Below, piece after piece: positions 8,811 to 16,636 of a stretch of 64,000 nt of DNA. This DNA is from Viridilinea sp964592425. Lineage in GTDB: Bacteria > Chloroflexota > Chloroflexia > Chloroflexales > Chloroflexaceae. The translations under genes and the position numbers were made by a program. The notes under the pieces were generated by a model, which did not search any database, had not been told where the DNA came from, and saw nothing but the letters and a program-made list of their open reading frames with translations. Positions within the stretch are counted from its first letter, which is position 1; each line of letters opens with the position of its first letter. The DNA lies in contig CAZQCG010000012.1 in the NCBI GenBank assembly GCA_964592425.1, positions 62,001-126,000 on the forward strand. Reading direction: 5' to 3'.

Positions 8811-9461
8811 ATGGCGCATCTGTTAGAGGGGTTGGTCGGTTGGATCGAGGCTTTGATGCTCCGCCTGGGCTACATCGGCGTTGCGCTGATCATGCTGGTG
8901 GAAAACCTCTTCCCGCCCATCCCCTCAGAGATTGTGATGCCCCTGGCTGGCTTTATGGCTGCCCGCGGTGAGTTTAGCTTCTTCTGGGCTGTGCTTGCTG
9001 GCACCGTTGGCTCCGTACTGGGGGCGCTGGCCCTCTACTACGTTGGTCGTCTGGCCGGCGAGCCGCTGGTACGTCCGTTTATCCGTAGCTACGGACGCTG
9101 GTTCCTGCTCTCCGAGGCCGATCTTGACCAGGCCTTGAAGATCTTTCAGCGTCATGGCGACCTGATGGTCTTCAGCGGGCGGGTCATCCCGCTGGTACGC
9201 AGCCTGATCTCACTACCAGCCGGCATGAACCGCATGCCGATCGGGCGCTTCCTCCTGCTAACCACGCTTGGCTCGGCGGTCTGGACGACGATGCTGAGCG
9301 GGGCGGGCTTTCTCCTTGGCAGTAACTGGTCGCTGGTGGTTGAGTTGATCAGTGACTACCAGAAGGTAGTGCTGGCCGTAATCGTCGTGGGCACCGGCTA
9401 CTTCACCTTCCAGCGCCTGCGTAGCCTGCGCCGTAACGCGCGAGCCAGCAGCAGCGACTGA
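8811..9461 (+). CDS. DedA family membrane protein (second copy)
   Basis: A 216-residue DedA/VTT membrane protein. It shows the family features ENLFPPIPSEIVMPLAGF (first re-entrant region) and FSGRVIPLVRSLISLPAG (second), with hydrophobic stretches before and after and a basic tail (RLRSLRRNAR). The ATG at 8811 follows a GAGG about 10 nt upstream. It is only distantly similar to the gene before it (PFLPGD there, FPPIPSE here), so the pair belongs to two subfamilies and is not a recent duplication. Own promoter at 8741-8769. Probably a lipid-related transporter; the substrate is unknown. Confidence 0.9.
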   Translation: MAHLLEGLVGWIEALMLRLGYIGVALIMLVENLFPPIPSEIVMPLAGFMAARGEFSFFWAVLAGTVGSVLGALALYYVGRLAGEPLVRPFIRSYGRWFLLSEADLDQALKIFQRHGDLMVFSGRVIPLVRSLISLPAGMNRMPIGRFLLLTTLGSAVWTTMLSGAGFLLGSNWSLVVELISDYQKVVLAVIVVGTGYFTFQRLRSLRRNARASSSD

Positions 9462-9486
9462 GCGAGCTTCCCTTATACGCTTGCGG

Positions 9487-9515
9487 TTGCGTGGGATGTG
9501 GCCCTGTGGTACAAT
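9487..9515 (+). promoter_or_regulatory. Promoter of the amino-acid ABC transporter operon
   Basis: TTGCGT, a 17-nt spacer and TACAAT. The first start codon is at 9779, so the leader is about 260 nt long, unusual among the promoters in this window. Confidence 0.65.
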
Positions 9516-9601
9516 CCCAATAGCCCAAGTGTGACAATTCACGATCTTATATCGTACCGTGGCCGTGAGCGCCTCGACGAGCAGCAGCCGCTAAGTGGAT
9601 T

Positions 9602-9677
9602 GCGCATTTTCTTGTATGCGCTTGAAAGAGCGCTGCCTATGCTCGTTTCGGTGCGCAAAACGCCGGTTTGAGCATAG
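9602..9677 (+). promoter_or_regulatory. Structured 5' leader of the aap operon
   Basis: Two hairpins lie in the 260-nt leader: GCGCAT (9602-9607) pairs with ATGCGC (9616-9621), and CTATGCTC (9637-9644) pairs with GAGCATAG (9670-9677), with an inner GC stem. There is no terminator-like T run, and I do not recognise a known riboswitch class. It could act in attenuation or translation control of the transporter. Confidence 0.4.
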
Positions 9678-9778
9678 CCTCCGGCCACCCGTTTTATCAA
9701 TGGTTCGCCGCGACGCCATGTTCGTTGATACGGTTCAACGAGATGGTGTCGCTCAGAGCAAAAGGGGATCACATTCCT

Positions 9779-10951
9779 ATGCGACGACAGATGCTCGGAG
9801 CTCTTTCCGTCGGTTTCGCCGTCTTCCTGGCGGCGTGCGGCGGCCAGGCCCCCCAGGCCCCGGCCACCGAAGCGCCAGCGGCCCAGGCCACCACCGCCCC
9901 CGCCGCGACTGAGGCGGCTCCTCCCGCGACCGAGGCCCCTACCGCCGCGCCTGCTGCAACGGCAGCACCCGCCGGTGGCAGCAGCACCCAGCCCACCACC
10001 GGCGGGCGTTTGCAGACGATCATCAGCCGCGGTAACGTGATCTGTGGCTCTAACTCAGTACTGCCGGGCTTCGGTAATGTCGATAGTGCCGGCGAGTCCA
10101 CCGGCTTCGATGTTGATTTCTGCCGTGCGGTAGCTGCCGCCATCTTTGATGATCCGACCAAGGTTGAGTTCCGCCCTCTGAACGCCCAGGAGCGCTTTAC
10201 CGCCCTCCAGTCGGGTGAGATCGATGTGCTCATTCGCAATACGACCATGACCCTGACCCGCGATGGCTCGGTTGGCCTCGACTTTGCGCCAATCACCTTC
10301 TACGACGGCCAGGGCATGATGGTACGTGCCGATAGCGACATCGAGAAGCTTGAGGATATGGAGGGTGCCCGCATCTGTGTGCAGACCGGCACGACGACCG
10401 AGCTCAACCTGGCCGATAGCTTCCGCGCCCTTGGCGTTAACTTCGAGGCAGTGGTCTTCCAGGATGCCGATGCGACCTTCGCAGCCTATGACAGTGGCCA
10501 GTGCGACGGCTTCACCACCGACAAGTCGGGGCTGGTGAGCTACCAGACCAAGGCGGCCAACCCGGCTGACCACAAGATCCTTGCGGTAACTATGTCCAAG
10601 GAGCCGCTGGGCCCGGCCGTGCTGCAGGGTGATGCGCAGTGGGCTGACGCGATGCGCTGGATTGTCAATGCCACCATTCAGGGCGAAGAGTACGGGATTA
10701 CTTCCGAGAATGTCGAAGAGTTCCTCGGCAGCGACGTGCCCGACATCCGCCGCTTCCTGGGTGTCGAGGGTGAGTTGGGCCAGGGCGTCGGCCTGCCCAA
10801 CGACTTTGCTGCCCGCGTGATCAGCCACGTCGGCAACTACGCCGAGATCTACAACCGCAACCTCGGCCCTGATACCCCCTTCAACCTGCCCCGTGGCCAG
10901 AATGCCCTCTACACCGAGGGTGGGCTGCTCTATTCGCCGCCCTTCCGTTAA
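9779..10951 (+). CDS. aapJ: General L-amino-acid ABC transporter, substrate-binding lipoprotein (AapJ-like)
   Basis: Extracytoplasmic family-3 solute-binding protein feeding the AapQMP permease. The 390-residue product starts MRRQMLGALSVGFAVFLAAC: a lipoprotein signal with lipobox LAAC. An Ala/Pro/Thr-rich linker of about 60 residues spaces the domain from the membrane. The domain has the AapJ marks LPGFGNVD, GFDVDFCRAVAAA, RFTALQSGEIDVL and FYDGQGMMV. An in-frame extension to 9668 exists, but the lipoprotein signal fixes the start at 9779. A strong intergenic hairpin separates it from aapQ, which may favour higher levels of the binding protein than of the permeases. Confidence 0.92.
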   Translation: MRRQMLGALSVGFAVFLAACGGQAPQAPATEAPAAQATTAPAATEAAPPATEAPTAAPAATAAPAGGSSTQPTTGGRLQTIISRGNVICGSNSVLPGFGNVDSAGESTGFDVDFCRAVAAAIFDDPTKVEFRPLNAQERFTALQSGEIDVLIRNTTMTLTRDGSVGLDFAPITFYDGQGMMVRADSDIEKLEDMEGARICVQTGTTTELNLADSFRALGVNFEAVVFQDADATFAAYDSGQCDGFTTDKSGLVSYQTKAANPADHKILAVTMSKEPLGPAVLQGDAQWADAMRWIVNATIQGEEYGITSENVEEFLGSDVPDIRRFLGVEGELGQGVGLPNDFAARVISHVGNYAEIYNRNLGPDTPFNLPRGQNALYTEGGLLYSPPFR

Positions 10952-10995
10952 GCTAGCGGGCGCTTATTCCCTCTGCTGCATGGCCCGCCCCCCTG

Positions 10996-11022
10996 CCCCT
11001 CTCGCGCAATGCGCGAGAGGGG
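10996..11022. repeat. Perfect 13-bp inverted repeat between aapJ and aapQ
   Basis: CCCCTCTCGCGCA, one A, then TGCGCGAGAGGGG. It resembles the palindrome at 25063-25087, and in both copies an AGAGGTTT follows. There is no T run, so it is probably a dispersed repeat that may act as a transcript-stabilising hairpin after aapJ. Confidence 0.75.
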
Positions 11023-11097
11023 TGACCAGAGGTTTGCTGGTCGGCTAGCGGCTATGTTGACGTGTAGTCGGCCTGCCTGAATAACGAAGGGCCTAGC

Positions 11098-12291
11098 ATG
11101 GCGGTCAGCTCGCCTCCTCAGCCAACCAGCATTCCCTTCTACCGCGACACGCGCATCCTGGCGATCTTGGCCCAGGTGGCCTTTGCCGTCGCCGTGATCG
11201 GCACCTTCTGGTTCCTCTACACCACCATGATGGAGGGGCTGCGGCGGGCAAACCTCCTGCCGACCTTCTCCTTCCTGAGCCAGCCCGCCAGCTTCCCGAT
11301 TAGCGAGTCGCCCATCCCCTTCGACCCCTCGATGAGCTATAGTCGGGCTCTGGTAGTTGGCCTGCTCAACACCCTGCGGGTCGCCGCGATCGGGATTGTC
11401 CTGGCAACCATCCTCGGCATCATCATCGGGGTTGCCCGACTTGCCGACAACTGGCTGGTGCGCAACATCGCCACGGTCTATGTCGAGATTGTGCGCAACA
11501 TCCCTCTGCTGCTCCAGCTCTTCTTCTGGCTGGCCCTTACCCAGACCTTTCCACGGGTGCAGGATGCCCTGAGTATCGGCGGGCTGATCTTTCTGCACAA
11601 CCGTGGCGTTACCCTGGCCTGGCCCCAGGCCGCTGATGACTTCGGCATGTGGGTGCCCTGGCTCTGGGCTGGCCTGATCGCCGGGGTCGTCTTCTATGTG
11701 GTACGGCGGGTGCAGTTCGTACGCCGCGACCGGCCTGGGGTGGCGCTACCCTGGGCGCTGTTGCTTGCCGCTGGGTTTGCCCTAGTCGGCTTTGTGGTCG
11801 TGCGACTGGTTGGGGGGGCCTGGCCAGTGACAATTGAGATCCCGACCGTCCAGCGTTTTGGCTTCAGCGGTGGCGTAACCCTTACCACCAACTTTGCCGT
11901 CCTGCTCTTTGGCCTGGTAATCTACACCGCCGTCTTTATCAGCGAGATTGTGCGTAGCGGTATTCAGGCAATCAACAAAGGTCAGCGTGAAGCTGCCCGT
12001 GCCCTGGGTCTCAGCCCGGGTCAGACCTTGCGCCTGGTGATCTTCCCCCAGGCTCTGCGGATCATGATCCCGCCGATGACCAGCCAGTATCTCAACCTGA
12101 CCAAGAATAGTAGCCTGGCGATTGCGATCGGCTTCCCCGATCTCTTTGCCGTGGCCGGTACCACGCTCAACCAGACTGGCCAGGCCGTGCCGGTGATTAT
12201 GATCGTGATGGCGGTCTACCTGAGCATCAGCCTTTTGACCTCCTTGCTGATGAACTGGTACAACCAGCGGATTCAGCTGGTGGAGCGCTAA
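11098..12291 (+). CDS. aapQ: General L-amino-acid ABC transporter permease (AapQ-like)
   Basis: A 397-residue inner-membrane permease of the His/Glu/Gln/Arg/opine family. The N-terminal part carries the family segment LLNTLRVAAIGIVLATILGIIIG followed by YVEIVRNIPLLLQLFF. The C-terminal part carries the EAA loop EAARALGLSPGQTLRLVIFPQ, which contacts the ATPase. A hydrophobic insertion between the two conserved parts (about residues 180-260) is typical of AapQ, which is longer than ordinary permeases of the family. It follows aapJ and ends 3 nt before aapM. The ATG at 11098 is the first good start. Confidence 0.93.
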   Translation: MAVSSPPQPTSIPFYRDTRILAILAQVAFAVAVIGTFWFLYTTMMEGLRRANLLPTFSFLSQPASFPISESPIPFDPSMSYSRALVVGLLNTLRVAAIGIVLATILGIIIGVARLADNWLVRNIATVYVEIVRNIPLLLQLFFWLALTQTFPRVQDALSIGGLIFLHNRGVTLAWPQAADDFGMWVPWLWAGLIAGVVFYVVRRVQFVRRDRPGVALPWALLLAAGFALVGFVVVRLVGGAWPVTIEIPTVQRFGFSGGVTLTTNFAVLLFGLVIYTAVFISEIVRSGIQAINKGQREAARALGLSPGQTLRLVIFPQALRIMIPPMTSQYLNLTKNSSLAIAIGFPDLFAVAGTTLNQTGQAVPVIMIVMAVYLSISLLTSLLMNWYNQRIQLVER

Positions 12292-12294
12292 CCT

Positions 12295-13521
12295 ATGGCG
12301 ACTGATCTCTCTCCGCCGCGCACCCGCGCCCCGCGCCCGAGCATCGGTGTCTTCGAGTGGCTGCGCCAGAATCTCTTCAACACCTGGTGGAACGGCCTGA
12401 TCAGTGTGGTGCTGCTGCTGATCATCGCCCAGGTGCTCGTGAATCTCGTGGGCTGGATGCTCACCACGCAGGGCTGGATTGCTGCGGCCAGCAATGTCCG
12501 CATCCTGATGGTCGGACGTTATCCGCCTGAGATGGTCTGGCGGGTCGAGCTGGTTGTGGCTATGATTGCCACCCTGGTTGGCCTGAGTGGGGCGATCTGG
12601 CGTGGGATTGCCCTGGCGCTGGCAATCGGCTTTGCCGCTGTCCTGGCTGCGCTGGGCCTCTTCAGCTTTGCCTTGCCCCCACCCGCCGTGGTGACCGCTG
12701 GCCCCTCGACGCAACTCTTCCTCTTCGGCTCTGCGGCTCTGGTGGGCCTGGGGCTTGCTATCGGCTGGCGCCTGCGTGAGCCGCTGCGCTGGCCAGCGGT
12801 GATCGCCTGGATCTTGATCTACCCGGTCGCCGTGCTGATCCTGCGCGGCACTGGGGCAAACCTGGTTGAAACCCAGCTCTGGGGTGGCTTGATGCTGACG
12901 CTGCTGCTGGCGGTCAGTGGTATCGTGCTCTCCTTCCCCCTTGGCATTCTGCTGGCGCTCGGGCGGCGCAGCAAGCTGCCGGTAATCAAGTGGTTCTGCA
13001 TAGCCTATATCGAGCTCATCCGCGGCGTCCCGCTGGTGACGGTGCTCTTTATGGCCTCGCTGATGCTGCCGCTCTTTCTGCCCCAGAATGTGCGGGTTGA
13101 CGCGGTCATCCGTGCGGTCGTGGCCGTGACCCTCTTCAGCGCAGCCTACCTGGCTGAAAATGTGCGCGGTGGCTTGCAGGCCCTCCCGCGTGGCCAGACC
13201 GAGGCCGCTCGTGCGCTCGGCCTGAACGGTGTGCAGACGACTCTGCTGATCACGATGCCCCAGGCCCTGCGTGCTGTGCTGCCCGTTCTGGTCAGTCAGT
13301 TCATCTCGCTCTTCAAAGATACTTCGCTCGTCGTGATCATCGGCCTGACCGACTTGCTCGGCGCGGCCCAGGCGGTCAATACGCAGCCGCAGTGGCTCGG
13401 TATTCCCGGTGGCGTCTGGCGCGAGACCTTCTTCGTCGTTGCGGCGATCTACTGGATCTTCAGCTTCACTATGTCGCGCACCGCCCGCCAGATCGAGAGC
13501 AACCTGAACGTGGGGCGCTAG
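12295..13521 (+). CDS. aapM: General L-amino-acid ABC transporter permease (AapM-like)
   Basis: A 408-residue permease partner of AapQ. A long N-terminal half with several hydrophobic segments (about 1-190) precedes the conserved permease core, seen as YIELIRGVPLVTVLFMASLML and the EAA loop EAARALGLNGVQTTLLITMPQ. The length and extra N-terminal segments match AapM. It starts 3 nt after aapQ and is followed 25 nt later by the ATPase gene. With AapQ it forms the membrane channel. Confidence 0.93.
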   Translation: MATDLSPPRTRAPRPSIGVFEWLRQNLFNTWWNGLISVVLLLIIAQVLVNLVGWMLTTQGWIAAASNVRILMVGRYPPEMVWRVELVVAMIATLVGLSGAIWRGIALALAIGFAAVLAALGLFSFALPPPAVVTAGPSTQLFLFGSAALVGLGLAIGWRLREPLRWPAVIAWILIYPVAVLILRGTGANLVETQLWGGLMLTLLLAVSGIVLSFPLGILLALGRRSKLPVIKWFCIAYIELIRGVPLVTVLFMASLMLPLFLPQNVRVDAVIRAVVAVTLFSAAYLAENVRGGLQALPRGQTEAARALGLNGVQTTLLITMPQALRAVLPVLVSQFISLFKDTSLVVIIGLTDLLGAAQAVNTQPQWLGIPGGVWRETFFVVAAIYWIFSFTMSRTARQIESNLNVGR

Positions 13522-13546
13522 AGCCAGGGTTAGAAGGGATTTGGCC

Positions 13547-14293
13547 ATGAGTAATCAAACCAGCGAAGACATTATCATCTGCGAGAACGTCAACAAATGG
13601 TATGGCGAATATCACGCCTTGCGTGATGTGAATATGCGCGTGAAGAAGGGCGAGGTGGTGGTGATCTGCGGGCCGTCAGGCAGCGGCAAGAGCACCTTCA
13701 TCCGCACGATCAACCGTCTGGAAGAGCACCAGGACGGGCGCATTCTGGTTGACGGTATCGAGATGACCAACGACATTCGCAATATCGACACCATCCGCCG
13801 TGAGGTGGGCATGGTCTTCCAGCAGTTCAACCTCTTCCCGCACCTGACCGTCCTGCAGAATGTGACCCTGGCGCCGCTCTGGGTGCGTAAAAAGACCCGC
13901 AAGGAGAGCGAAGTCAAGGGTATGGAGTTGCTCGAACGAGTAGGGATCGTCGAGCAAGCCCAGAAATTCCCCGGTCAGCTCTCGGGCGGCCAGCAGCAGC
14001 GTGTAGCGATTGCACGCGCCCTGGCGATGGAGCCGCGGATCATGCTCTTTGACGAACCTACCTCGGCGCTTGACCCCGAGATGGTCAAAGAGGTGCTTGA
14101 TGTGATGAAGACCCTGGCCCGCGGCGGCATGACTATGCTCTGCGTCACCCACGAGATGGGCTTTGCGCGTGAAGTCGCCGACCGAGTCGTTTTTATGGAC
14201 AAGGGCCAGATTGTCGAGGAGAATACCCCCGAAGCCTTCTTCACCAACCCGCGCCACGAGCGTACCAAGCTCTTCTTAAGCCAGATTCTTTAA
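13547..14293 (+). CDS. aapP: Amino-acid ABC transporter ATP-binding protein (AapP-like)
   Basis: A 248-residue ATPase powering amino-acid import. Walker A GPSGSGKST is at 42-50, the Q-loop at VFQQFNLFPH, the signature LSGGQQQR at 145-152, Walker B IMLFDEPTSALD at about 165-176 and the switch His in VTHEMGFA. A TTG at 13541 is in frame, but the ATG at 13547 has AAGGGA about 8 nt upstream. It closes the core transporter operon. It belongs to the polar amino-acid group, so GlnQ-like specificity is possible; the operon order JQMP supports a broad-range Aap system. Confidence 0.95.
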   Translation: MSNQTSEDIIICENVNKWYGEYHALRDVNMRVKKGEVVVICGPSGSGKSTFIRTINRLEEHQDGRILVDGIEMTNDIRNIDTIRREVGMVFQQFNLFPHLTVLQNVTLAPLWVRKKTRKESEVKGMELLERVGIVEQAQKFPGQLSGGQQQRVAIARALAMEPRIMLFDEPTSALDPEMVKEVLDVMKTLARGGMTMLCVTHEMGFAREVADRVVFMDKGQIVEENTPEAFFTNPRHERTKLFLSQIL

Positions 14294-14308
14294 GCAGGAG
14301 GGCGAGCG

Positions 14309-14731
14309 ATGGGCTCGTGGGCTGAACTTGACGCGATCTACCCGCCGGGCAAGCTCACCCCGGCGACGGCGCTGCTGGTTGCCCATGGGCACCTGGCCGG
14401 GGTGCGTAGCCTCTACCAGGAGGGGCATCTGGCTAATTTCCTCCCCCCCGGGCTTGCCTACGACGCCGATATGCTCGGGCGGGCTGAGCACTACCTGGCC
14501 GAAGTCAGCCTGGAGGACTTTCTGGTCGAGGCACGGGCCATGCTCGGTGCTCACCAACGGCTCGTGCTGATACTCCAGTTGCTCGATCGCCACCTGGCGA
14601 CCGGCGACCGACCTGCCGGTCGCGCCCTGATCGCCCAGATCAGCAACGCCCTTGAAGTCGGCGCTGAAGCCCTGGTACCCTACCAGGCCACCCTGGTGCT
14701 TAAGAACAACCTGGCCCTCTTTCCGCAGTGA
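14309..14731 (+). CDS. Hypothetical protein at the end of the aap operon
   Basis: A 140-residue cytoplasmic protein with no signal or membrane segment. CAGGAGG lies 7 nt before the ATG, and the gene starts 15 nt after aapP, so it is translated and probably in the operon. It looks mainly helical. The second half (from about residue 70, AHQRLVLILQLLDRHLATGD) is weakly reminiscent of TerB-like helical domains, but I cannot assign it to a family. A role linked to the transporter is only a guess from position. Confidence 0.75.
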   Translation: MGSWAELDAIYPPGKLTPATALLVAHGHLAGVRSLYQEGHLANFLPPGLAYDADMLGRAEHYLAEVSLEDFLVEARAMLGAHQRLVLILQLLDRHLATGDRPAGRALIAQISNALEVGAEALVPYQATLVLKNNLALFPQ

Positions 14732-14840
14732 ATTATACAGAATTCCTGGGCGAGTAGCGTGTTTGTGGCCTTGGGATGCGCTGCATGGCCCACACTCCCT
14801 GCTCTCTAAAGGCAGACCGAACTTGAGGAACGACTGAGCT

Positions 14841-15317
14841 ATGGCGGCAAAACAGACTAGCCCGGGGGTGGTGGCCGATAACCGTAAAGCACGCCACGAC
14901 TACATGATCGAAGAGACGGTCGAGGCGGGCATTGTGCTGACCGGCAGTGAGATCAAGTCGGTGCGCGCCGGACGAGTCAACCTGCGCGGCAGTTATGCAC
15001 GCATTCTCAACGACGAGGTCTTCCTCTACGAGGCCCACATCTCGCCCTACGAGCAGTCGGGCACCTACTTCAACCACGAGCCGACCCGGACACGCAAGCT
15101 GTTGTTGCACCGCCGCGAGATCAGTCGTCTTGAAGGGCTGGTGCGCCAGAAGGGCTTGACCCTGGTGCCGCTGAAGCTCTATTTTAAGGGTCGGCGGGCC
15201 AAACTTGAACTGGGCGTTGCGCGTGGCAAGAAGCTCTACGATAAGCGTGAGGATATTGCCCGGCGCGAAGCAACACGTGACATCGAGCGGGTGCTCAAGT
15301 CGCGTTCCCACGAGTAG
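14841..15317 (+). CDS. smpB: SsrA-binding protein SmpB
   Basis: Binds tmRNA and brings it to stalled ribosomes for trans-translation. The 158-residue protein has the family marks NRKARHDYMIEE, AGIVLTGSEIKSVRAGRVNL, the HISPYEQ region and a basic C-terminal tail (KKLYDKREDIARREATRDIE) that becomes helical in the ribosome. The length is normal. GAGGAA lies about 12 nt before the ATG. An MFS gene follows 2 nt later. No tmRNA gene is seen in the window. Confidence 0.97.
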   Translation: MAAKQTSPGVVADNRKARHDYMIEETVEAGIVLTGSEIKSVRAGRVNLRGSYARILNDEVFLYEAHISPYEQSGTYFNHEPTRTRKLLLHRREISRLEGLVRQKGLTLVPLKLYFKGRRAKLELGVARGKKLYDKREDIARREATRDIERVLKSRSHE

Positions 15318-15319
15318 CC

Positions 15320-16570
15320 GTGCGTGCCACAAGCTATCTGCTACTTCTCCAGCGCAACCGTAACTTTCGGCGCCTCTGGTACGGGCAAGTGGTCAGCCAG
15401 CTTGGTGACTGGCTCGACAGTATTGCCCTCTTCACCCTGCTGCTGAACCTGACCGGCTCGGGGCAGGCGCTAGGCCTCTTACTTCTGGCCGAGTTCCTGC
15501 CCGCTGCGCTGATCGGGCCGCTGGCGGGGGTGCTGATTGACCGCGTGCCGCGCAAGCTGGTGCTGATCGCCAGCGACCTGGGGCGGGCCGCTCTGGTGCT
15601 GCTGCTGCTGCTAGTCGACGGCCCTGAACGGCTCTGGCTGCTCTATACGGCGATCATCGCCAAAGTTGCCCTGGCGGCCTTCTTCGAGCCGGCCCGTGCG
15701 GCCATCCTGCCCAGCCTGTGCGCCCGCGAAGAGCTGGCAGCCGCCAATGCGATCAGTGGGGCGACCTGGTCGGCCATGCTGGCCCTGGGCGCAGCCCTGG
15801 GCGGCGTGGTGGCGGGCACGCTCGGCGTCAGAGCCGCCTTCATCCTTGATGCACTCTCCTTCCTGCTCTCGGCAGCCTTAATCGCAACCGTGCGGACGTC
15901 CGCCACAGCACCCAGTATGCGCGACGGCGCAAGCCCTGTCGGGCAGGGTATGCTACGACGGGTCTTCGCCGACCTGGGCGAAGGCCTGGCCTATGTGCGC
16001 GGGCACAATGAGGTCTTCTGGCTAACTTTTACCAAGGCGATCTGGAGCCTGGGTGGCGGCGTCTTATTGCTGCTGACCCTCTTCGGGCGCGAGGTCTTTC
16101 CGCTCGGGCGTGACGGTGCCATAAGTATCGGGCTGCTCTATGCCGCCCGTGGGCTCGGCACCGGCGTTGGCCCCCTGGTGGCCCTGCGTCTCGGCGGCGA
16201 CGGCGAGCGCTTCTTACGACGCTCGATCGTGGCGGCCTTTTTCATCACCGGAGGCGGCTACCTGGCCCTGAGCATCGCACCGAGCCTGGCCCTGGCCGCC
16301 CTGGCGATCTTCGGGGCACATATCGGCGGCAGCATCCAATGGGTCTTCAGCACGGCCCTGTTGCAGACCCGCGTGCCCGACCGGCTGCTCGGGCGAGTCT
16401 TCGCCACCGAGTTTGCCGCCCTGACCCTGACCACCGGTCTGTCCGCCTACCTGGCTGGCCTGATCGCCGACCGGGGCGTCCCGCCCTGGGCACTGGCAAT
16501 CGGCCTGGGTGGCATCTTCTGCATGAGCGGCGCGGTCATGCTGGCAGCCTTCCGCCTGCAGGCCGATTGA
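15320..16570 (+). CDS. MFS transporter (MFS_3/exporter type)
   Basis: A 416-residue membrane protein with about 12 hydrophobic segments. The N-terminus (LLLLQRNRNFRRLWYGQVVS followed by QLGDWLDSIALFTLLLNLTG) and the loop VLIDRVPRKLVLIASD are typical of the MFS_3/enterobactin-exporter-like group, usually drug or siderophore exporters. The start is GTG at 15320, 2 nt after the smpB stop, suggesting translational coupling; no later start is better placed. The substrate cannot be inferred. Confidence 0.85.
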   Translation: MRATSYLLLLQRNRNFRRLWYGQVVSQLGDWLDSIALFTLLLNLTGSGQALGLLLLAEFLPAALIGPLAGVLIDRVPRKLVLIASDLGRAALVLLLLLVDGPERLWLLYTAIIAKVALAAFFEPARAAILPSLCAREELAAANAISGATWSAMLALGAALGGVVAGTLGVRAAFILDALSFLLSAALIATVRTSATAPSMRDGASPVGQGMLRRVFADLGEGLAYVRGHNEVFWLTFTKAIWSLGGGVLLLLTLFGREVFPLGRDGAISIGLLYAARGLGTGVGPLVALRLGGDGERFLRRSIVAAFFITGGGYLALSIAPSLALAALAIFGAHIGGSIQWVFSTALLQTRVPDRLLGRVFATEFAALTLTTGLSAYLAGLIADRGVPPWALAIGLGGIFCMSGAVMLAAFRLQAD

Positions 16571-16636
16571 CACATGGCGCTGGGGTGGCTATTGTGGAGA
16601 TGGGGCGACAGTGCATTCAACAGAATTTGGTGCAAG

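Noticed and set aside
11782..13548. 588-codon minus-strand frame across aapQ and aapM
   Set aside because: Complement of the hydrophobic codons in two permease genes; rich in His, Asp and Gln as expected of such a shadow.
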